The translations under genes were made by a program, and so were the position numbers. Below the pieces are notes generated by a model that saw only the letters and a program-made list of their open reading frames with translations, did not search any database and had not been told where the DNA came from. Positions 1-6,030 of a stretch of DNA of 9,524 nucleotides are shown piece after piece (within the stretch, counting starts at the first letter, position 1; every line of letters starts with the position of its first letter). Source of the stretch: an uncultured Lachnospiraceae bacterium (GTDB lineage Bacteria > Bacillota > Clostridia > Lachnospirales > Lachnospiraceae); assembly GCA_902772565.1 (NCBI GenBank), contig CACYBJ010000086.1, forward strand, positions 1 to 9,524. The letters are read 5' to 3'.

Positions 1-2
1 AT

Positions 3-137
3 ATAAGAAAGAACGGGGCAGATGCGGCATATGCCGTATATCATGCTGCCGGCCGGACCAAAGAAATATCTTCCACTAAATCATACAATAATGATAATAA
101 GGAAGAAGTTTCAAATGGCGGTAAAACAGCCGAATAA
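3..137 (+). CDS. C-terminal end of an unidentified upstream protein (partial)
   Basis: Frame 3 of the + strand is open from the window edge to a TAA at 135-137, giving 44 residues with no start in the window. The visible part begins IRKNGADAAYAVYHAAGR and then becomes a polar, Asn/Lys/Glu-rich tail ending GGKTAE, which would suit a disordered C-terminus. Codon choice resembles the genes downstream, and a strong terminator follows about 135 bases later, as expected for the end of an upstream transcription unit. I do not recognise the family. The other two + frames are closed early (TAA at 4-6 in frame 1, TAA near 77 in frame 2). An open run of 44 codons can occur by chance, so this call is tentative. 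Confidence 0.42.
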   Translation: MRKNGADAAYAVYHAAGRTKEISSTKSYNNDNKEEVSNGGKTAE

Positions 138-149
138 CAATAAAAATAT

Positions 150-239
150 CCCTCAGGGGCAAAGTGGTGGATTTTTGTAAAAAATACCGAATATTGGGAT
201 TTTCCTCCACCGCTTCGCAATTTGCACAATAAATTGTGC
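150..239. other. Intergenic inverted repeats (possible structured 3' UTR or operator)
   Basis: Three inverted repeats lie between the upstream stop codon and the terminator. CCCTCAGGG at 150-158 is a small perfect dyad. GTGGTGGA at 164-171 pairs with TCCACCGC at 206-213 (8 bp, one G-U), and its loop contains the AT hairpin ATTTTT-GTA-AAAAAT (171-185; it shares base 171 with the outer stem). GCACAAT at 224-230 and ATTGTGC at 233-239 form a near-continuous palindrome with a 2-base centre, which fits a protein-binding dyad as well as an RNA hairpin. No protein-coding signal is convincing here and I recognise no known RNA family. Function is unknown. Confidence 0.35.
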
Positions 240-271
240 GCTTAAAACCGAAATAACACCATATAGGCGTC

Positions 272-309
272 AAAAAGGACCAAAACCCTTGTGTTTTGGT
301 CCTTTTTTT
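272..309 (+). terminator. Strong Rho-independent terminator upstream of the dcw operon
   Basis: AAAAAGGACCAAAAC at 272-286 is perfectly complementary to GTTTTGGTCCTTTTT at 293-307, giving a 15-bp stem with a 6-base loop (287-292). The T run continues to 309. The A-rich left arm makes the structure symmetric, so it could also stop transcription on the opposite strand. It should end the transcript of the upstream gene and insulate the mraZ promoter. Confidence 0.92.
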
Positions 310-335
310 ATGTGGAAAATGTATAAAAAAGGGTA

Positions 336-364
336 TTGCATTTTGCATTTTATTGCTTTAGAAT
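336..364 (+). promoter_or_regulatory. Candidate mraZ (dcw operon) promoter
   Basis: A good -10 box TAGAAT (359-364, 5 of 6 to TATAAT) lies 17 bases after a weak -35 box TTGCAT (336-341, 3 of 6 to TTGACA). The -35 region includes two tandem copies of TTGCATT (336-342 and 343-349). The expected start of transcription near 371 would leave a leader of about 54 bases before mraZ. A weak -35 would suit a promoter controlled by the adjacent TGG boxes. No transcript data support this; it is a consensus match only. Confidence 0.55.
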
Positions 365-409
365 GGAGGCAAGTGGTGACACTGTGACACAATGTGGGGC
401 GAAATGGAG
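364..409 (+). promoter_or_regulatory. Candidate MraZ operator: TGG boxes at about 10-bp spacing
   Basis: TGGAG (364), TGGTG (374), TGACA (385), TGGGG (395) and TGGAG (405) recur with spacings of 10, 11, 10 and 10 bases. Characterised MraZ proteins bind upstream of their own gene at direct repeats; in E. coli these are TGGGN units separated by 5 bases, i.e. the same 10-base period. The array starts at the last base of the -10 box and covers the predicted start site, a position suited to repression. The middle unit is degenerate, so the array may be two pairs of good boxes. The stretch also contains a direct repeat GTGACAC (376-382 and 384-390). Confidence 0.6.
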
Positions 410-424
410 TAAATCGAGGAAGCT

Positions 425-865
425 ATGAGCGCATTATTTGCAGGAAAATATAATCACACTCTTGATTCCAAGAGCAGGGTTATTGTGCCTGCAAAGTTCA
501 AAAAGAACCTCGGTGATACTTTCGAATTAAGCCTTGGACTTGACGGATGTCTCTACATTTTCCCTAACGAGAGATGGGAGATGTTTGTTGAGGAACTCGA
601 TTCACTTCCCGCAACCAGCAAGAACGTACGTGCTCTTAAGAGAGCATTCCTTGCAAATGCCACCGAATGTGAAATCGATAAACAGGGCAGGATAGTTATT
701 CCGGCCGACTTAAGAGCTAAAGCCGGGCTGAATAAGGAACTTGTTTTCGTCGGAGTCGGACACAAGATTGAGCTTTGGGCTAAAGAAAGATTCGATGAAG
801 CCGATGAAAACCTTTCTATTGAAGAAATGGCTGAGGACTTAACAGAGTATGGCATCAGTTTCTAA
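425..865 (+). CDS. mraZ: Transcriptional regulator MraZ
   Basis: This 146-residue protein is the DNA-binding regulator typically encoded first in dcw clusters. It has two AbrB/SpoVT-like half-domains, each with the family's D-x-K-x-R-[IV]-x-[IV]-P signature: DSKSRVIVP at residues 14-22 and DKQGRIVIP at 85-93. The length is normal for the family, whose members form ring oligomers that read tandem DNA repeats. In E. coli MraZ represses its own operon. The ATG at 425 follows GAGGA (416-420) at a workable distance, and the N-terminus MSALFAGKYNHTLD is typical. The likely target is the TGG-box array just upstream. The gene's last 17 bases overlap the start of rsmH, so the two are probably translationally coupled. 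Confidence 0.96.
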   Translation: MSALFAGKYNHTLDSKSRVIVPAKFKKNLGDTFELSLGLDGCLYIFPNERWEMFVEELDSLPATSKNVRALKRAFLANATECEIDKQGRIVIPADLRAKAGLNKELVFVGVGHKIELWAKERFDEADENLSIEEMAEDLTEYGISF

Positions 866-1802
866 AACGGAATTCGGTCACTATCCGGTAATGCTTCACG
901 AAACAATCGAAGGGCTTAACGTAAAGGAAAACGGAATTTACGTAGACGGCACTTTAGGAGGCGGCGGACACGCGGAAGCTGTTCTCACAAAGCTTAAAGA
1001 CGGCGGTCGTTACATCGGCATCGATCAGGACAAGGATGCACTTAACGCCGCAGGAAAAAGACTCGAAAGGTTTTCGGATAAGCTGACCCTCGTAAGAAGC
1101 AATTACGAGAACATGAAAGCAATCCTGAGGGAACTTGATATACAGGCTGTTGACGGAGTCCTTTGCGATTTAGGAGTTTCATCATATCAGCTCGACACAG
1201 CGGAAAGAGGTTTTTCCTACAAAAACGAAGGACCTCTGGACATGAGGATGGACGACAGGATCGAAAGAACAGCTGCGGACATCGTTAACGGGTACTCCGA
1301 AGAGGAATTAATAAGAGTACTGAGAGAATACGGCGAAGAAAAGTTCGCTGCAAGAATAGCGAAAAGGATAGTTTCAGTCAGAGAGTTAACTCCCATCACA
1401 ACCTCCACACAACTGGCTGAAACGGTTAAGGATGCAATACCTGCTAAATTCAGGGAAGGGAAAGGCCACCCGGCCAAGCAAACTTTCCAGGCAATCAGAA
1501 TAGAACTAAACAGAGAACTGATTGTTCTTGAAAATACATTGTCCGACATGGTGGACATACTGAAACCGGGAGGCCGCCTTTGCATCATCACTTTCCATTC
1601 GCTGGAAGACAGAATTGTAAAGAACGCATTTAAGAAATTTGAAAATCCGTGTACATGCCCGCCGAGTTTTCCGGTTTGTGTATGCGGAGCCAAGAGCAAA
1701 GGAAAGGTTATCACCAGAAAACCGATAGTTCCGGGGGAAAAAGAACTTTCGGAGAATAACCGGTCCGCAAGCGCCAAGTTAAGGGTGTTTGAAAAAGCTT
1801 AG
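849..1802 (+). CDS. rsmH: 16S rRNA (cytosine(1402)-N(4))-methyltransferase RsmH (MraW)
   Basis: RsmH uses S-adenosylmethionine to methylate N4 of C1402 in 16S rRNA at the ribosomal P site. At 317 residues it is full length. The N-terminus has the HYPVMLHETI block (11-20). The SAM-binding loop is DGTLGGGGHAEAVL (33-46), followed by GIDQDKDAL (57-65), DLGVSSYQLD (107-116) and DMRMD (131-135). Later family blocks are HPAKQTFQAIRIELN (207-221), FHSLEDRIVK (249-258) and a C-terminal NNRSASAKLRV. A Cys cluster (C268, C270, C277, C279) sits between the last two blocks and could bind metal. The ATG at 849 lies inside the end of mraZ, with GAGGA at 833-837 as its ribosome site, 11 bases upstream. It acts in the cytoplasm, and its place in the dcw operon is conserved across bacteria. 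Confidence 0.97.
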   Translation: MASVSKTEFGHYPVMLHETIEGLNVKENGIYVDGTLGGGGHAEAVLTKLKDGGRYIGIDQDKDALNAAGKRLERFSDKLTLVRSNYENMKAILRELDIQAVDGVLCDLGVSSYQLDTAERGFSYKNEGPLDMRMDDRIERTAADIVNGYSEEELIRVLREYGEEKFAARIAKRIVSVRELTPITTSTQLAETVKDAIPAKFREGKGHPAKQTFQAIRIELNRELIVLENTLSDMVDILKPGGRLCIITFHSLEDRIVKNAFKKFENPCTCPPSFPVCVCGAKSKGKVITRKPIVPGEKELSENNRSASAKLRVFEKA

Positions 1803-1828
1803 CAGAATATAAAAAGGGGATTAGGGAA

Positions 1829-2335
1829 ATGAGCAGACGTTATGAAAGAAATCAGACAATCCGTTCCGGAAGAGAATACGGTTACAATTATGACGATCTT
1901 GCAAGAAAGTACAGCGTTGAAGAAGAGAAGCGCGTAAGACGCCATGAAAGAACGGTAAAGAGAACCCGTAAGTATCAGAAGGGTGAAGCTGCCGCTCGTT
2001 CAAGAATTAATTCGGGAATCGACTTTTTCTCAGCAGCAGTTCTTTTGGTATCAATCGGCATTATATTTGTTTTTGCCATGAATTACCTTACACTTTCTTC
2101 CAAAATTATTAGCATGAAGAAAGAGGTTTCATCGCTTAAAACACAGGTATCCGAGGCGGTAAGTGCCAATGACGAAGCCTACAGCACAGTTGACAGTTCA
2201 ATTGACATAGGTTATGTTTATGACACGGCTGTTGGTTCTCTCGGTATGGTTTATCCTTCCGAGGATCAGGTTATCAGCTACACTCCTGCAGAAGAGGGAT
2301 ACGTAAGACAGTATACTGAGGTCACTCAGAAATAA
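1829..2335 (+). CDS. ftsL: Cell division protein FtsL-like
   Basis: A 168-residue bitopic membrane protein in the position where ftsL is expected, between rsmH and the class B PBP gene. Residues 1-64 are cytoplasmic and very basic (many Arg/Lys between 33 and 60). One membrane segment spans about 65-88. A short coiled-coil-like stretch follows (about 90-112), then a motif like the FtsL C-terminus, with AVGSLGMVYPSEDQVISY at 134-151. FtsL forms a complex with DivIB and DivIC and controls the FtsW-PBP pair at the septum. Sequence conservation in this family is low, so the call rests on topology, the LGM-x-x-P-like motif and position. AGGGA at 1823-1827 sits very close to the ATG; AAGGGGA at 1814-1820 is a better-spaced ribosome site. 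The cytoplasmic tail is long for FtsL. Confidence 0.82.
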   Translation: MSRRYERNQTIRSGREYGYNYDDLARKYSVEEEKRVRRHERTVKRTRKYQKGEAAARSRINSGIDFFSAAVLLVSIGIIFVFAMNYLTLSSKIISMKKEVSSLKTQVSEAVSANDEAYSTVDSSIDIGYVYDTAVGSLGMVYPSEDQVISYTPAEEGYVRQYTEVTQK

Positions 2336-2347
2336 ACCGAATATAAT

Positions 2348-4579
2348 GTGAAAATGGATTCTGATAATAATAGAAACAGACGAAGACCGCCGGAACACGG
2401 GCGGGCAGGCGGAAGGCGGCCGGAGAGTCGCTACAGCCGGAGCACTTCCCGTGATCCGAAAAGTCCTCGAAAGTATAAAAGAAAAATTAAAGAAAAGAAA
2501 GTATTCTCCAGGTCAATGCAGGTCAAACTTCGGTTTGCCCTCTTTGTCATTTTTGGAGCTTTTTTGGGTTTATGCGGCCGCTTGGCATATTACATCGTCA
2601 TCCATGGCGAGGAATTTTCCAACGCGGTCTTAAATCAGTCTTATATATATTCATCTACAACGCCTTATAAGCGCGGTGATATCACTGACAGAGACGGAGT
2701 AATACTTGCCACCGATGCGGCGAACTACAACGTGGTTCTGGACGGAACGGTAATTATACCAAGGCTTGAAGAAGGCGACGACCCCGATGCCAAAAGTGCA
2801 TATCTTACAGCAACGGCAGATGCCGTATCCTCTGTATTCGGAGTAAACAAATCCGAACTGATCGATACTATCAGGGAAAGAAAGACATCTCAGTACATAG
2901 TTGCGTATAAAGGCGCAGACTACGATTCCGTTAACAAGTTCAAGGAACTTCAGGCCGAAGATTCCAACATCAAAGGCGTCTGGTTCGAACTTGAATACAA
3001 GAGAGTTTATCCTTACGAACGTCTGGCATCCCACGTGCTCGGCTATACCAATGCCGGTAACGTAGGTACCTACGGAATTGAGCAGTACTATAATGACATG
3101 CTTAACGGCACCAACGGACGTAACTATGGATACTATGATAATGAACTGAATCTTATTTCCAAAACCATCGAGCCTGAAAACGGCGCCACGGTTGTATCCA
3201 CCATAGACAGTTTCTGTCAGGCGGTAGTGGAAGACGAAATAGAAAAACTCCTTGCCCAGTACAAGGTTATGAACATCGGTGTTGTGGTTGCCGATCCGAA
3301 CAGCGGCGAAATATATGCCATGTCCTCTAACCACGAGTACGATCTCAACAATCCGCGAGACCTTTCCTACAGCTTCACCCCCGAAGAACTGGCGAAGCTT
3401 GCGGTGGACGACGAAGACGGAGACTCGGACACAAAGACAGGAGCCGCACTTAACCGTATGTGGCGTAACTTCTGCATAAGCGATACCTACGAGCCCGGTT
3501 CAACCTACAAGCTGATCACGGTGGCCGGAGCTTTGGAAGAAAACATTGTGCAGCCCAGCGAATCTGCCGACTATTTCTGCGGCGGTTCTCTTGCGGTCGG
3601 CAAATGGAACATCAGATGCGCCAACAGATCGGGACACGGACAGATAACCCTCACACAGGCCGTTGAGTTTTCATGCAACGTAGCCATGATGATCATCGGT
3701 GAGAAGATGGGATCTGCCGCATTCGTTAAATACCAGAATCTGTTTAACTACGGACAGAAGACAGGCGTGGATCTGCCGGGTGAGGCACCGGGTATCCTTC
3801 TTAATCAGGAATCCCTCGGTGAGGCGGAACTTGCCACAAGTACCTTCGGACAGTCCTTCAACGTTTCCATGATGCAGATGGTAGCCGCCTACTCATCACT
3901 TATTAACGGCGGATACTATTACAGGCCTCATGTTGTAAGCAGAGTTGTCAATCCGTCGGGAATCACGGTATATGATGCCGGCGACACCTTAATGAAGTTA
4001 ACGGTTTCCAGCGAAACCAGCGAATACTTAAGACATGCTACCGAAATGGTAGTTAAAGAAGGTACAGGTAAGAGAGCAGCCGTTGAGGGTTACCTCGTAG
4101 GCGGAAAGACCGGTACCGCTCAGAAGGGTAACCGAGAGGATCATCTTTTCGTAGTATCCTTCATAGCCAGTGTTCCGGCAGATAACCCGAAACTGGTTTC
4201 CTATGTTGTTATCGACCAGATTGACGATGAAGTGGAATATAACACTTCCCATTTGGCAACTGACCTGACAAGTGCTATACTTTCAAGGATCCTTCCTCAC
4301 ATGGGCATCTACCCTGTTGAGGGCGAAATCGATTACAAGGTTGGCGAATTCACCGATGAGACCAACGAAGGTCTTGATATAACCGAAGGAACCGAGGGCG
4401 GAGATAACGCCGACGGAGACGCTGACGACGGAAATGCCGGGAACAATAACGGCGGCGATAACAACGGCAACACCGATAACGGAAATACCGACAACGGAAA
4501 TACCGACAACGGTAACACCGGAGACAATAACAATAACGGCAATGCCGACAATAATACAAACAACACCGGAAACAACTGA
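2348..4579 (+). CDS. ftsI: Class B penicillin-binding protein (septal transpeptidase, FtsI/PBP2B/SpoVD family)
   Basis: This 743-residue protein crosslinks septal peptidoglycan as partner of FtsW. Residues 1-58 are cytoplasmic and rich in Arg/Lys/Pro; one membrane anchor spans about 60-85. The PBP dimerisation domain begins with the RGDITDRDG signature (109-117). The transpeptidase domain has all three catalytic motifs: STYK with nucleophile Ser385 and Lys388, SCN at 442-444, and KTGTA at 587-591. An acidic insert (DDEDGDSD, 354-361) precedes the active-site block. No PASTA domain is visible. From about residue 665 the extracellular end turns into a low-complexity Asn/Gly/Asp/Thr tail. The start is either GTG at 2348 or ATG at 2354; neither has a convincing ribosome site, so coupling to ftsL (stop 12 bases upstream, same frame) is likely. 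Which division or sporulation role it serves cannot be told from sequence. Confidence 0.95.
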   Translation: MKMDSDNNRNRRRPPEHGRAGGRRPESRYSRSTSRDPKSPRKYKRKIKEKKVFSRSMQVKLRFALFVIFGAFLGLCGRLAYYIVIHGEEFSNAVLNQSYIYSSTTPYKRGDITDRDGVILATDAANYNVVLDGTVIIPRLEEGDDPDAKSAYLTATADAVSSVFGVNKSELIDTIRERKTSQYIVAYKGADYDSVNKFKELQAEDSNIKGVWFELEYKRVYPYERLASHVLGYTNAGNVGTYGIEQYYNDMLNGTNGRNYGYYDNELNLISKTIEPENGATVVSTIDSFCQAVVEDEIEKLLAQYKVMNIGVVVADPNSGEIYAMSSNHEYDLNNPRDLSYSFTPEELAKLAVDDEDGDSDTKTGAALNRMWRNFCISDTYEPGSTYKLITVAGALEENIVQPSESADYFCGGSLAVGKWNIRCANRSGHGQITLTQAVEFSCNVAMMIIGEKMGSAAFVKYQNLFNYGQKTGVDLPGEAPGILLNQESLGEAELATSTFGQSFNVSMMQMVAAYSSLINGGYYYRPHVVSRVVNPSGITVYDAGDTLMKLTVSSETSEYLRHATEMVVKEGTGKRAAVEGYLVGGKTGTAQKGNREDHLFVVSFIASVPADNPKLVSYVVIDQIDDEVEYNTSHLATDLTSAILSRILPHMGIYPVEGEIDYKVGEFTDETNEGLDITEGTEGGDNADGDADDGNAGNNNGGDNNGNTDNGNTDNGNTDNGNTGDNNNNGNADNNTNNTGNN
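4463..4522 (+). repeat. 15-bp tandem repeat encoding NGNTD units in the PBP tail
   Basis: Four units of about 15 bases (starting 4463, 4478, 4493 and 4508) encode NGNTD, NGNTD, NGNTD and NGNTG, residues 706-725 of the class B PBP. Units differ at third positions (GGC/GGA/GGT, AAC/AAT), so they have partly diverged or are held at the protein level. They lie within a larger Asn/Gly/Asp-rich run (about residues 680-743). Short in-phase repeats such as these can change copy number by slippage without breaking the frame. Confidence 0.85.
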
Positions 4580-4585
4580 TCCGGT
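4565..4585 (+). other. Small hairpin across the PBP stop codon
   Basis: ACCGGA (4565-4570) is complementary to TCCGGT (4580-4585), with a 9-base loop that contains the TGA stop (4577-4579). No T run follows, so it is not a typical terminator. It could slow ribosomes or protect an RNA end between the PBP gene and murD, or be chance. Confidence 0.35.
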
Positions 4586-4608
4586 AATATATAGCAGGCG
4601 GAGATAAA

Positions 4609-5979
4609 ATGAGCGAGTTTGATTACAGTAAACAGACGGTTATAGTTGTGGGAGCAGGCAAAAGCGGCATTGCAGCCGTTGATGCCCTTAGCGGCCGCGC
4701 AAAAGAAATAATACTGTTTGAAGGCGATGAAACAAAGAAAGAAGAGGACATCAGAGCTAAATTAAGTCCTTCTTTCGACGGCAGAATAGTAATCGGAAGC
4801 CTTTCCGATTCCGATATGGATAAGTGCACACTCCTGGTTTTAAGCCCCGGTGTACCTACAGACAAAGACTTTGTGGTTAAGCTTAAAGAAAAGGGTGTTA
4901 CAATCTGGGGCGAGGCGGAGCTTGGCTACAGAATGTCCAAAGGACGTCTTGCTGCGATTACAGGTACCAACGGTAAGACCACCACAACATCTCTTCTGGG
5001 AGAGATTGCAAAGTCCCAGTTTGAAAGTGTATTTGTAGTGGGAAACATCGGAACACCATGTACGGAAGTAGCCCTTTCTACCACCGACGACTCCGTTCAG
5101 GTTGCCGAAATGAGCAGCTTCCAGCTTGAGTCCATCGATGAGTTCCATCCGCAGGTGAGCATGATTTTAAATATCACGCCGGATCATCTTAACCGCCACC
5201 ATACTATGGAGGCATATGCCGATGCCAAGGCCAACATCATGAGAAACCAGACTCCCGATGAGACCTGCATCTTAAACTATGAGGACGAGAGAGTACGCAA
5301 CATGGCTGCCCTTTCCAAAGCCAAGGTTGTATTCTTCTCCTCCGAGCGTGAACTTGAAAACGGAATATTCCTTCGCGGCAAGCAGATCATCTACCGCGAC
5401 GGCGGCGTTGAAACCTATATCATGGACACCGACGAGATGAACATCATCGGCAAGCACAACCATGAAAATGCCATGGCTGCCATTGCAGGAGCCATAGCTC
5501 TGGGTGTGAGCCTTGAAAACATCCGTAAGTCCGTCAGAGAGTTTGTTGCCGTAGAACACAGAATTGAATACACCTGCACAAAGAACGGTGTTAAATACTA
5601 TAATGATTCCAAGGGAACCAACCCCGATGCATCAGTACAGGCCGTAAAGGCAATGCCAAGCCCGACAATCCTTATCGGCGGCGGATACGACAAGAAGATT
5701 CCTTTCGATGATTATGTAAAAGCCTTCGATGGAAAAATCAAATACCTGCTCCTTATGGGACAGACCGCAGGTGACATTGCAAAGTGCTGCGACAAGTACG
5801 GCTTTAAGGATTATGTATTTGTAAACAGCATGAAGGAAGCTATTGATTTTGCATATGCCCATGCAGAACCGGGAGAGAACGTTCTTCTTTCTCCTGCCTG
5901 TGCAAGCTGGGGAATGTATGATAACTATGAGGTAAGAGGACGCGAGTTTAAAGACCTTGCCCGTAACTTACCGGACTAA
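4609..5979 (+). CDS. murD: UDP-N-acetylmuramoyl-L-alanine--D-glutamate ligase MurD
   Basis: MurD adds D-glutamate to UDP-MurNAc-L-Ala using ATP, the second step of stem-peptide assembly, in the cytoplasm. The 456 residues match the usual length. The N-terminal Rossmann-like domain opens with VIVVGAGKSG (11-20) and includes LSPGVP (79-83 region). The ATP P-loop is TGTNGKTTTTS (118-128). Further Mur-ligase blocks are NITPDHLNRH (188-197), GKHNHENAMAA (281-291), the C-terminal-domain motif NDSKGTNPD (332-340) and SPACASWGMYDNYEVRG (428-444). In that last block a Gly (435) stands where the E. coli enzyme has Asp; I believe this is seen in related Clostridia, but I cannot verify it here. The ATG at 4609 has a good ribosome site, AGGCGGAG (4596-4603). 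mraY, often found just before murD, is absent. Confidence 0.97.
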   Translation: MSEFDYSKQTVIVVGAGKSGIAAVDALSGRAKEIILFEGDETKKEEDIRAKLSPSFDGRIVIGSLSDSDMDKCTLLVLSPGVPTDKDFVVKLKEKGVTIWGEAELGYRMSKGRLAAITGTNGKTTTTSLLGEIAKSQFESVFVVGNIGTPCTEVALSTTDDSVQVAEMSSFQLESIDEFHPQVSMILNITPDHLNRHHTMEAYADAKANIMRNQTPDETCILNYEDERVRNMAALSKAKVVFFSSERELENGIFLRGKQIIYRDGGVETYIMDTDEMNIIGKHNHENAMAAIAGAIALGVSLENIRKSVREFVAVEHRIEYTCTKNGVKYYNDSKGTNPDASVQAVKAMPSPTILIGGGYDKKIPFDDYVKAFDGKIKYLLLMGQTAGDIAKCCDKYGFKDYVFVNSMKEAIDFAYAHAEPGENVLLSPACASWGMYDNYEVRGREFKDLARNLPD

Positions 5980-5988
5980 ATGAAGTGA

Positions 5989-6002
5989 CCGGCATCAGCC
6001 GG
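5989..6002 (+). other. GC-rich hairpin in the murD-ftsW gap
   Basis: CCGGC (5989-5993) and GCCGG (5998-6002) form a perfect 5-bp stem around the tetraloop ATCA. No T run follows, so termination is unlikely. It overlaps GGAG (6001-6004), the only purine stretch that could serve a GTG start at 6007, which argues for the start at 6028. Confidence 0.4.
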
Positions 6003-6014
6003 AGCGGTGCATAT

Positions 6015-6030
6015 AAGGCGGTGCGCCGTG
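6015..6030 (+). promoter_or_regulatory. Ribosome binding site that sets the ftsW start
   Basis: AAGGCGG (6015-6021), one mismatch from AAGGAGG, lies 6 bases before an in-frame GTG at 6028-6030. The alternatives fit less well. GTG at 6007 has GGAG only 2 bases away, and ATG at 6058 has AGGAAG only 1 base away. Confidence 0.6.

Noticed and set aside
25..36. Perfect palindrome CGGCATATGCCG
   Set aside because: It falls inside the probable coding end of the upstream gene (Ala-Ala-Tyr-Ala codons), stands alone and has no promoter beside it.
76..348. 90-codon - strand frame upstream of mraZ
   Set aside because: It runs straight through the 15-bp terminator stem and T tract and into the promoter region, and its composition is not protein-like.
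849..865. 17-base mraZ/rsmH overlap as a possible frameshift or fusion
   Set aside because: Both proteins are complete with normal termini; short overlaps like this are common in operons.
1217..1777. 186-codon - strand frame opposite rsmH
   Set aside because: rsmH has every expected motif on the + strand; the antisense frame is a by-product of its codon use.
2346..2351. ATG overlapping the PBP GTG start
   Set aside because: This ATG is followed at once by TGA, so it cannot encode a protein.
2651..3334. 227-codon open frame on the - strand, opposite the PBP gene
   Set aside because: It is a shadow of the PBP dimerisation region, with no family signature and no ribosome site identified.
4450..4530. 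15-bp repeats considered as a CRISPR array or mobile-element scar
   Set aside because: The units are contiguous, in frame and without spacers, and lie inside the open PBP frame.
4333..4575. Leu/Pro/Ser-rich - strand frame opposite the PBP tail
   Set aside because: Its repeats simply reflect the complement of the NGNTD-encoding DNA. It has no independent support.
4565..4585. Hairpin at the PBP stop codon as a terminator
   Set aside because: The stem is only 6 bp and no T run follows; murD begins 23 bases later with its own ribosome site, so the operon continues.
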